Source of the DNA: Bryobacterales bacterium
GTDB lineage: Bacteria > Acidobacteriota > Terriglobia > Bryobacterales > Bryobacteraceae
DNA length: 11,899 nucleotides
Assembly (NCBI GenBank): GCA_003164075.1
Contig: PLRZ01000652.1
Coordinates: 1-11,899, forward strand
Direction: 5' to 3'
Positions 6,456-11,899 of this stretch are shown here, piece after piece. Numbering within the stretch: position 1 is the stretch's first letter; each line of letters starts with the position of its first letter. The notes under the pieces are model-generated. The model searched no databases. It worked only from the letters and a program-made list of their open reading frames with translations, and was not told the DNA's origin. The translations under genes and the position numbers were made by a program.

Positions 6456-6811
6456 CACTTTGGCTCGGCCTTTTCCTGTGCGTGGTTTAGCAAATTCCGC
6501 ACGATTCGAGACGTTTCCTTCCCGCGAGGCGATACGCCCGCTTGCAGACCACCTGCCGCACCGCCATATCAAAGCGGTCTCCGCCGCTCACCTTGCGATT
6601 ATTGTAACGGAATGGCCGCCCGTCCAAATACCGGCACAGGTCCTTCACGGTGAACTGTGGTCTATCGTGCTTGCCATGGGCACTCCCAGCGCCACCGATT
6701 CGCTAGGAAAACAACATCCTTCGATCCGCAAGTAGGGCAGATGACGCCATTGGGCCAGCGCCTGTATTTCAGGCTGTTGCCCCGATCGGCAAAGTAGACG
6801 ATTGCGTACAC
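6455..6811 (-). pseudogene. IS1595-family transposase remnant, catalytic core deleted
   Basis: Reading the minus strand from about 6811, the first part translates to AIVYFADRGNSLKY, then RRWPNGVICPTCGSKDVVFL and RWEC. This is the N-terminal zinc ribbon of ISXO2/IS1595 transposases (CxxC at codons near 6739-6729). That frame stops at TAG 6664-6662. After a one-base shift the reading continues KHDRPQFTVK and then jumps directly to CRYLDGRPFRYNNRK, DRFDMAVRQVVCKRAYRLAG, which is the C-terminal end of the same family. Roughly 130 or more residues containing the DDE centre are missing, so it cannot transpose. The C-terminal frame ends at TAA 6489-6487. In a third frame KETSRIVRNLLNHAQEKAEP runs to a TGA at 6457-6455 that overlaps the DUF262 ATG; this may be the original transposase tail, but I am not sure. 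No terminal inverted repeats were recognised. Confidence 0.75.
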
Positions 6812-6860
6812 TCTAAACCGTACGGCTAAATACCCGGTTGAATCAGGCAGTTGTATTGAT

Positions 6861-6871
6861 CTGTTTTGGGC
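6861..6871 (+). repeat. Right copy of 11-bp direct repeat flanking the defence-like block
   Basis: CTGTTTTGGGC, identical to 3361-3371 and exactly 3,500 bases away. It lies 50 bases beyond the recognisable end of the transposase remnant and 229 bases before glnA, so the pair encloses the A+T-richer block. It is short enough that coincidence is possible. Confidence 0.35.
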
Positions 6872-7013
6872 TGCAAAGCGCGGTCGCGTCGTGCCCTCTC
6901 TCGCCGGCATGGCTGCGGCGTGGTCTGAAGCAGCGGTATGCAAGGATCTTCCCATTCTCCTTCGGACCTCGCCCGCACCCAACTTCTGTGTCGCGTGTGT
7001 CGAAGCCGCCGCC

Positions 7014-7043
7014 TTGACCCCCGCCGCGTCCGTGAGCTACTCT
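7014..7043 (+). promoter_or_regulatory. Candidate sigma-70 promoter of glnA
   Basis: TTGACC (7014-7019, 5 of 6 to the -35 consensus) is followed after 18 bases by TACTCT (7038-7043, 3 of 6 to the -10 consensus). This would give a leader of about 50 bases before the glnA ATG. No sigma-54 signature (GG-N10-GC) with good context was recognised upstream, so nitrogen control at the promoter cannot be read from the sequence. The rest of 6872-7099 shows no gene I can support. Confidence 0.35.
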
Positions 7044-7090
7044 AAGGGCGAAAACTGCGACCTGCGACGATCCCACGTTAAGAGTTTCCT

Positions 7091-7095
7091 GGAGG
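7091..7095 (+). promoter_or_regulatory. Ribosome binding site of glnA
   Basis: GGAGG lies 4 bases before the ATG at 7100. It supports this ATG over the out-of-frame ATG at 7096, which touches the site itself. Confidence 0.65.
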
Positions 7096-7099
7096 ATGG

Positions 7100-8509
7100 A
7101 TGAATCCGCAAGAAGTGTTGGAATTTGCCAAGAAAAACGATGCCAAGCAGATCGATCTGCGATTTACGGATATTCCGAGTCTGCAGCATCATGTGTCGTA
7201 CCCCATCGGCGAGCTGGATCTGAGCAGCTTCGAAGAAGGCTTTGGCATGGATGGATCGAGTATCCGCGGTTGGGCGGCGATCCACGAAAGCGACATGCTC
7301 CTGATCCCCGATCCGGCCACTGCGCTGATGGATCCTTTCGCCGAAACCCCCACGTTAGTGATGCTTGGCGACGTCAAGGATCCCATCACCAAACAACGGT
7401 ATGAACGCGATCCGCGATGGATTGCGCAGAAGGCCGAACTTTTTCTGAAGAACAGCGGCTTGGCGGACACCGCCTATTTCGGCGCGGAAGCCGAGTTTTT
7501 TATTTTCGACAACGTCAGCTTCGATCAGAATCAGCATTGCGGCTTCTACTATATCGACGCCGACGAGGGGCGCTGGAATTCCGGCCGCAAGGAAGACAAC
7601 CTCGGCTACCGGCCGCGTTACAAAGAAGGTTACTTCCCGGTGCCGCCCACGGACCATTACCAGGATCTGCGCAGCGAAATGGTGCAGACCATGATCCAGT
7701 GCGGCCTGCACATCGAATGTCACCATCACGAAGTGGCCACCGGCGGCCAGTGCGAAATCGACCAGCGCTTCGACAAGCTGGTGAAGTCGGCGGACAACAT
7801 GATGTTGTACAAGTACATCGTCCGCAACGTGGCCAACCAGTACGGCAAGACCGTGACCTTCATGCCCAAGCCGCTGTTCGCCGACAACGGCAGCGGGATG
7901 CACGTCCACCAGAGCCTTTGGAACGGCGACAAGCCGCTGTTCGCCGGCGATGGCTATGCCGGTTTCAGCCAGATGGGGCTGTTCTACATCGGCGGACTGT
8001 TGAAGCACGCCCGCTCCCTCTCGGCCATCATCGCGCCCACCACCAACAGCTATAAGCGGCTGGTGCCGGGCTACGAAGCGCCGGTCAACCTGGCCTATTC
8101 GCGCCGCAACCGGTCGGCGGCCTGCCGCATCCCCATGTACTCGGCCAATCCCAAGGCCAAGCGCGTGGAATTCCGCCCACCCGATCCCGCCGCCAATCCG
8201 TACCTGGCCTTCGCCGCCATGTTGATGGCCGGCCTGGACGGCGTCATGAACAAGATCCACCCCGGCGAACCGCTGGATAAGGATATTTACGATCTCTCGC
8301 CGGAAGAAATGAAGAGCGTGCCTTCCATGCCCGGATCGCTCGACGAGGCGCTGAACTGCCTCGAAGAGGACCACGCTTTCCTCATGCGCGGCGATGTGTT
8401 CACCGAAGACCTGATCGAAACCTTCATCGAGTACAAGCGGAAGAATGAGGCGGAAGCCGTGCGGTTGCGGCCGCATCCGTACGAGTTCCAGCTTTATTAC
8501 GATATTTAG
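7100..8509 (+). CDS. glnA: Type I glutamine synthetase (GSI-beta, adenylylatable)
   Basis: This cytoplasmic dodecameric enzyme makes L-glutamine from glutamate, ammonia and ATP, the main entry of ammonium into metabolism. The 469-residue length equals that of Escherichia coli GlnA. Visible signatures are [12 protein letters not shown] near residues 47-58, metal-binding Glu130 and Glu132 in [13 protein letters not shown] (263-270) with the ATP/metal His, [17 protein letters not shown], and NRSAACRIP followed by [15 protein letters not shown]. The adenylylation loop [10 protein letters not shown] contains Tyr397, the residue modified by GlnE in proteobacterial enzymes. Its presence marks the beta subtype, whose activity is reduced by AMP attachment. 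A MOSC gene follows after 6 bases, and glnE lies just beyond it, so modifier and target are genetically linked. No damaged residues were seen. Confidence 0.97.
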   Translation: MNPQEVLEFAKKNDAKQIDLRFTDIPSLQHHVSYPIGELDLSSFEEGFGMDGSSIRGWAAIHESDMLLIPDPATALMDPFAETPTLVMLGDVKDPITKQRYERDPRWIAQKAELFLKNSGLADTAYFGAEAEFFIFDNVSFDQNQHCGFYYIDADEGRWNSGRKEDNLGYRPRYKEGYFPVPPTDHYQDLRSEMVQTMIQCGLHIECHHHEVATGGQCEIDQRFDKLVKSADNMMLYKYIVRNVANQYGKTVTFMPKPLFADNGSGMHVHQSLWNGDKPLFAGDGYAGFSQMGLFYIGGLLKHARSLSAIIAPTTNSYKRLVPGYEAPVNLAYSRRNRSAACRIPMYSANPKAKRVEFRPPDPAANPYLAFAAMLMAGLDGVMNKIHPGEPLDKDIYDLSPEEMKSVPSMPGSLDEALNCLEEDHAFLMRGDVFTEDLIETFIEYKRKNEAEAVRLRPHPYEFQLYYDI

Positions 8510-8515
8510 GCGGGT

Positions 8516-9010
8516 GTGCAAGGCACCATCGTTCAGATCAACATGTCTCCGGGAGGCCTCCCGAAACGTCCGGTTTCGGGAGGCTTCATTGCCCCTCTCG
8601 GGATCGAAGGCGACCTCCATGCGCACCGCGGAATTCATGGCGGTCCGCGCAAGGCCATTCTTCTGATCGCCGCCGAGGTGGTGGAAGAGTTGCATCGGCG
8701 CGGCTATCCCGTCTCCTTCGGCTCCCTGGGCGAGAACCTCACCACCCGCGGTATCGATGTCCGCCAACTGCGCATCGGCGACCGCCTTCGCGCCGGCGGG
8801 GCGCTGCTCGAAATCACCCAGCCGCGCGGACCGTGCTCGGCGATGGATATTTACGGGCCTACCATCAAACAGGAGGTTTACGATCGGCGCGTGAAAGCGC
8901 TCGACCACACATCGCCGCGCTGGGGCATGAGCGGGTTTTATTTGAGCGTAGTGGACCCTGGCCCGGTCTCGACGGGCGATATAATTGCAGTCGTGGCACA
9001 ACTGGCCTGA
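8516..9010 (+). CDS. MOSC-domain protein
   Basis: A 164-residue single-domain protein. The start is GTG 8516, six bases after the glnA stop. AGG at 8508-8510, overlapping that stop, is a weak ribosome binding site. The start keeps the conserved MOSC opening INMSPGGLPKRPV; then come LGIEGDLHAHRGIHGGPRKA, the helix LLIAAEVVEEL, FGSLGENLTTRGID, LRIGDRLRAG, ITQPRGPC and GMSGFYLSVV. Cys107 in RGPCSAMDIYG is the conserved cysteine thought to carry sulfur. MOSC domains occur at the C-terminus of molybdenum-cofactor sulfurases and in stand-alone proteins such as YiiM, which act on N-hydroxylated substrates with molybdenum cofactor. A specific reaction cannot be assigned here. It is sandwiched between glnA and glnE with gaps of 6 and 4 bases, so it is very probably co-transcribed. 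A link to nitrogen metabolism is suggested only by position. Confidence 0.88.
   Translation: MQGTIVQINMSPGGLPKRPVSGGFIAPLGIEGDLHAHRGIHGGPRKAILLIAAEVVEELHRRGYPVSFGSLGENLTTRGIDVRQLRIGDRLRAGGALLEITQPRGPCSAMDIYGPTIKQEVYDRRVKALDHTSPRWGMSGFYLSVVDPGPVSTGDIIAVVAQLA
8550..8584. repeat. Three-copy GGGAGG element forming competing hairpins inside the MOSC start
   Basis: GCCTCCCGAAAC at 8556-8567 and GTTTCGGGAGGC at 8573-8584 are perfect 12-base inverted repeats around the 5-base loop GTCCG. Overlapping them, CGGGAGGCCTCCCG at 8550-8563 is a perfect 14-base palindrome. CGGGAGG at 8550-8556 and 8577-8583 therefore compete for the CCTCCCG at 8557-8563. The element lies 41-75 bases after the glnA stop, within codons 12-23 of the MOSC gene. 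It may attenuate, process or partly terminate the message downstream of glnA, but only TTCATT follows, not a true T-tract. Confidence 0.8.
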
Positions 9011-9014
9011 TTCG

Positions 9015-11828
9015 ATGGAGAGTTCGCTCGGCGTCATCCGGCTCGCCGCCGGTCTTCCGGAACGCATTGCCCGGCGCATTCAATTGCTGCTGGCTTCCGT
9101 GCCCGATCCGGAAGCGGTCCGCCGATCGCTCGAACGCCTCCTGCAGGAATCCCCTTCCGCCTTCGACCGCATCACCAGTTCGACGGCAGTTCTTCGCTGC
9201 GCCGTGAACGTCTTCGCTTATAGCCGCTTCCTTTCCGATTCGGTGCTCAAGAATCCCGAGCGCATTCTGGCGGTATCCAACTCCGGCAGCTTTTACCGCG
9301 TGCTCTCGGCCGAAGAGTATGAGGAGCGCCTGTTCGATTTTCTGGGCAAGGAGCGCCGCGACATGCCCTCGGCCGTCGACTTGGCGCGCTTCCGCCGGCG
9401 GCAACTGCTGCGCATCTCCCTGCGCGACGTGATGGGCGTGGCGGCGCTGGCGGAGGTCACCGAAGAACTCTCCAACCTGGCCGATGCGATTTTGGATTTC
9501 ACCTACCGCCGCATCCGCGCGCGCCTGGTGGCGCAACACGGGGAGCCGCGCCTCGCCGATGGCAACGTGTGCGGCTTTTCGGTAATCTCGCTCGGCAAGC
9601 TGGGCGGAAAGGAGCTGAATTACAGCTCCGATATCGACCTGATGTTCGTCTATGGCGGCAACGGCGAAACCGACGGGCCGACGCGCATCGCAAACAAGGA
9701 ATTCTGCAAGAAGATCGCCAACGAATATATGGCGATGCTATCCACCTACACCGCCGACGGCCAGTGCTACCGCGTGGATCTGCGTTTGCGGCCCGATGGC
9801 ACCCTCGGCGAGATCTGCATTTCCGCCGGCGGAGCCCGCACCTATTACGCGGAGCGGGCGCGCGACTGGGAAAAGCAGATGCTCATCAAAGCGCGCATTT
9901 CCGCGGGCGATGCCGACCCCGGCGCGGGCCTGCTGGAGTTCGTGGAGCCGCTGATCTACCAGAGTTCGCTGGATTTTCGCGCGGTGGAAGCGGTGTCGGA
10001 AACCCGCCAGCGCATCCGCGAAAAAGCGGCTGCCAGGAAGCGCGCGCGGCGCGGCCTGGACGTCAAACTGACTCCCGGCGGCATCCGCGACATCGAGTTT
10101 CTGGTACAGTGCCTGCAACGCCTGCACGGCGGCCGGGAGCCCTGGGTGCGGCACGGCGGCACCATGTTCGCGCTGTTCCGTCTGCGCGACAAGCGGCTGC
10201 TCTCCGATACCGAGTACGCGCGCCTGGCCGCGGCCTACCAGTTTCTGCGCTACGTGGAACATCGCCTGCAAATGGACGAAGACCAGCAGACTCATACCTT
10301 GCCGGCGGACGGCCCGTTGCTCGACCTGCTGGCGCGCAAGATGCCGCCCGAGGGCAATGGCGACGTCCGCGATGGGGAATCGTTCAAACAGCGACTGGCC
10401 GAATACCTGGCTGACGTGCTCGAGATTTACGATCGCGTGATCCACGCGCAAAAGCCGCTCTACGATTCCCCCGTTCCGCTGCCGGAACTGGTGGAAGAGT
10501 TGGAATCGGCCGCGCCGGCCAGTAATTTGACGCGTCTGCTGGATCAGCGCGCTCCCGGATTGGCCGCGGTAGTGGCCGGCGCCGCGCTGAATCGCGGCCG
10601 CGCGCGCTTCGATCACTTTCTGGAGAAGGCGTTTGCCAACCCGGCGGTGCTGGACCGTCTCGATGGCGACGGCAAACTGGCCGCCGGGGTGCTGGATCTT
10701 TTCGAACACAGCCCGTACTTCGCCGACGAACTGCTGCGTCAACCCGAACTTCTTGACGACATCGGAGCGCCCCTGCTGGCGCCGGTCGAGCCGCTGGAGG
10801 ATGGCGGCGCGCTGCGGCGTTTCTACCGGCGCCAGATGCTGCGCATTCAGAGCGAAAGCATTCTGGAAGCGGCGCCCATTTTCGCCACTTTGCGCAAGAC
10901 TTCGGCGCTGGCCGACCGCGTGATCGAAGCCTCTTATCGCATCGCCGTGATGGACTCGCTGCCGCCCGCGAGCATGGAGTACACTCCGCGCGACCAGATG
11001 ATGGCGATCTCGCTGGGCCGGCTGGGCATGAACGAATTCGACCTGGGATCCGACGCCGACCTGGTCTTCGTCCTTCCCGACGCGGATGCCGGCGAGCTGG
11101 CGTTCTGGACCGGCGTGGCCGAACGGATGATCCAGACCATGAGCTCCTACACCGGCGAAGGCGTGATGTTCACCGTCGACACGCGCCTCCGTCCCAACGG
11201 CCGGGAGGGCGACCTGGTGCAGTTGGAAGGCGCCTACAAGAGCTACTTCGAGCGTGGCGCGGAGGCTTGGGAGGGCATTACCTATATGAAATCCCGCGCC
11301 GTGGCCGGCAATCTCGATCGCGCCACCGAGTTTCTGCACGAGTTGCAGGATGTGGACTGGCGCCGCTACGGGCAGAGCATGCGATCGCGCAAAGACCTGG
11401 CGGAGATGCGCGCGCGGCTGGAGCGGGAGCAAGGCCCGCGCAATCCGCTCAAGGCGGGGGCGGGTGGATATTACGATATCGATTTCGCCCTGATGTATCT
11501 GCGGCTCAAAGGCGCGGGCATTTTCTATAAGATGCTGAATACGCCGGAGCGCATCGACGTGATCGAGAAAATGGGCCATCTGGAGCGGGAGGACGCCGAT
11601 TTTCTGCGCGAAGCGGCCACCTTTTATCGCGCCTTGGACCATGGCCAGAGGGTGTCCAACGGCCATGCCGAGGGTAGCCTGCCCAAATCGCAGGCGCAAT
11701 TCGAAGTGCTCACCAATCTGGTAAAGCGCTGGACGCCCGAACATCTGCACGGCCAGCGCCTTGACGCGACATTGCGCGACATCCGCGGGCGGACGCGGGA
11801 CTTTTTCCATCGGCTGTTCGGACGATGA
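9015..11828 (+). CDS. glnE: Bifunctional glutamine synthetase adenylyltransferase / adenylyl-removing enzyme
   Basis: A 937-residue cytoplasmic enzyme, normal for GlnE, that attaches AMP to a tyrosine of glutamine synthetase and removes it again, in response to PII and glutamine in studied species. Two nucleotidyltransferase halves are visible. The N-terminal (deadenylylating) half has LGKLGGKELNYSSDIDLMF with metal-site Asp206 and Asp208, and GGIRDIEF at 355-362. The C-terminal (adenylylating) half has LGRLGMNEFDLGSDADLVF with Asp680 and Asp682, and GGYYDIDF at 817-824. Both aspartate pairs are present, so both activities should be retained. ATG 9015 was chosen, 4 bases after the MOSC stop. 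An in-frame TTG at 8985 would add ten residues overlapping the MOSC end. Neither has a clear ribosome binding site, so coupling to MOSC translation is likely. Its target Tyr397 is present in the GlnA encoded upstream. Confidence 0.96.
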   Translation: MESSLGVIRLAAGLPERIARRIQLLLASVPDPEAVRRSLERLLQESPSAFDRITSSTAVLRCAVNVFAYSRFLSDSVLKNPERILAVSNSGSFYRVLSAEEYEERLFDFLGKERRDMPSAVDLARFRRRQLLRISLRDVMGVAALAEVTEELSNLADAILDFTYRRIRARLVAQHGEPRLADGNVCGFSVISLGKLGGKELNYSSDIDLMFVYGGNGETDGPTRIANKEFCKKIANEYMAMLSTYTADGQCYRVDLRLRPDGTLGEICISAGGARTYYAERARDWEKQMLIKARISAGDADPGAGLLEFVEPLIYQSSLDFRAVEAVSETRQRIREKAAARKRARRGLDVKLTPGGIRDIEFLVQCLQRLHGGREPWVRHGGTMFALFRLRDKRLLSDTEYARLAAAYQFLRYVEHRLQMDEDQQTHTLPADGPLLDLLARKMPPEGNGDVRDGESFKQRLAEYLADVLEIYDRVIHAQKPLYDSPVPLPELVEELESAAPASNLTRLLDQRAPGLAAVVAGAALNRGRARFDHFLEKAFANPAVLDRLDGDGKLAAGVLDLFEHSPYFADELLRQPELLDDIGAPLLAPVEPLEDGGALRRFYRRQMLRIQSESILEAAPIFATLRKTSALADRVIEASYRIAVMDSLPPASMEYTPRDQMMAISLGRLGMNEFDLGSDADLVFVLPDADAGELAFWTGVAERMIQTMSSYTGEGVMFTVDTRLRPNGREGDLVQLEGAYKSYFERGAEAWEGITYMKSRAVAGNLDRATEFLHELQDVDWRRYGQSMRSRKDLAEMRARLEREQGPRNPLKAGAGGYYDIDFALMYLRLKGAGIFYKMLNTPERIDVIEKMGHLEREDADFLREAATFYRALDHGQRVSNGHAEGSLPKSQAQFEVLTNLVKRWTPEHLHGQRLDATLRDIRGRTRDFFHRLFGR

Positions 11829-11874
11829 GGGCGGTGCGCCAGCCAAAACCTTTCAGGGCAGTTCTGTTTTTTTG

Positions 11875-11891
11875 TGGCATAATCACTACGA
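11875..11891 (+). promoter_or_regulatory. Extended -10 promoter for a gene starting at the right edge
   Basis: TGGCATAAT (11875-11883) is a TGn-extended -10 with CATAAT matching 5 of 6 consensus positions, preceded by a run of seven T (11867-11873). Transcription would start at about 11890, next to an ATG at 11891-11893. The ATG opens ATGTCACGG and the window then ends. If that ATG is the gene start, the message is leaderless; no Shine-Dalgarno sequence precedes it. The downstream gene cannot be identified from three codons. Confidence 0.4.
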
Positions 11892-11899
11892 TGTCACGG

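Noticed and set aside
6456..6572. DUF262 start at TTG 6572
   Set aside because: The extension translates DNA that in other frames encodes the transposase C-terminus, so it is unlikely to be native coding sequence for DUF262.
6662..6982. The 106-codon minus-strand frame read as a complete small zinc-ribbon protein
   Set aside because: Only its last ~45 codons look like protein, and they match the N-terminus of an IS1595 transposase; the earlier part has no resemblance. It is treated as part of the pseudogene.
6891..7103. Plus-strand 70-codon open frame before glnA
   Set aside because: No ribosome binding site or known pattern; it overlaps the glnA start and the candidate promoter.
8980..8985. 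TATAAT as an internal promoter for glnE
   Set aside because: It is a perfect -10 hexamer but has no -35 at usable distance and lies in the MOSC coding end, where the 4-base gap favours co-transcription. Transcript mapping would decide it.
7355..9079. 574-codon minus-strand open frame opposite glnA and the MOSC gene
   Set aside because: It is antisense to two well-conserved genes; its His/Val/Ala-rich translation has no domain signature.
9738..11846. 702-codon minus-strand open frame opposite glnE
   Set aside because: It is antisense to GlnE, which has all its motifs; the frame arises from G+C-rich codon bias.
11829..11873. Intrinsic terminator after glnE
   Set aside because: The only stem is GGCG-GTG-CGCC (11830-11840), four base pairs, and the T-run is about 26 bases further on; the parts are not arranged as a terminator.
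1..11899. CRISPR array, tRNA or rRNA genes
   Set aside because: No regularly spaced repeats with unique spacers and no cloverleaf or rRNA signature were recognised by reading both strands.

Overview
The window reads as one piece of a high-GC bacterial chromosome, most likely an acidobacterium of the Solibacter/Bryobacter type. That assignment is an inference from gene content and style (DUF4287/DUF5655 protein, secreted BglX-type glycosidase, a glnA-MOSC-glnE cluster, an IS1595 remnant), because no rRNA or other marker gene is present. Most of the window is roughly 60-65% G+C. The block from about 3.6 to 6.4 kb is visibly richer in A+T, near 50% by eye.

Layout. Positions 1-114 (minus) hold the first 38 codons of a secreted protein, possibly an M16-type peptidase. 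Divergent from it, 268-888 encodes a DUF4287/DUF5655 protein. A large imperfect inverted repeat built from 10-bp units (916-997) separates that gene from a secreted GH3 beta-glucosidase of the BglX type (1093-3318). After a 303-base gap without a convincing gene, three tightly packed minus-strand genes follow, transcribed in the order DUF262/ParB-like protein (6455-5406), HEPN protein with an intact RNxxxH ribonuclease motif (5405-4683), and cytosine-C5 DNA methyltransferase (4686-3622). The junctions are TAA directly followed by ATG, and a 4-base ATGA overlap. Upstream of this operon lies a wrecked IS1595-family transposase that keeps its zinc ribbon and its C-terminal end but has lost the DDE core. 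An 11-bp direct repeat flanks the whole block (3361-3371 and 6861-6871).

The right half is a nitrogen-assimilation cluster on the plus strand: glnA (type I glutamine synthetase with the adenylylation tyrosine at residue 397), a small MOSC-domain protein, and glnE (two-domain glutamine synthetase adenylyltransferase/adenylyl-removing enzyme). The gaps are only 6 and 4 bases. GlnE is expected to modify the GlnA encoded just upstream. The window ends in a promoter-like extended -10 element and a possible ATG of the next gene.

The best candidate for an under-described system is the DUF262-HEPN-methyltransferase operon. It has the modification arm and regulatory or nuclease-like arm of a restriction-type defence locus, but no recognisable restriction endonuclease. 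The only effector motif I can see is an RNase motif.
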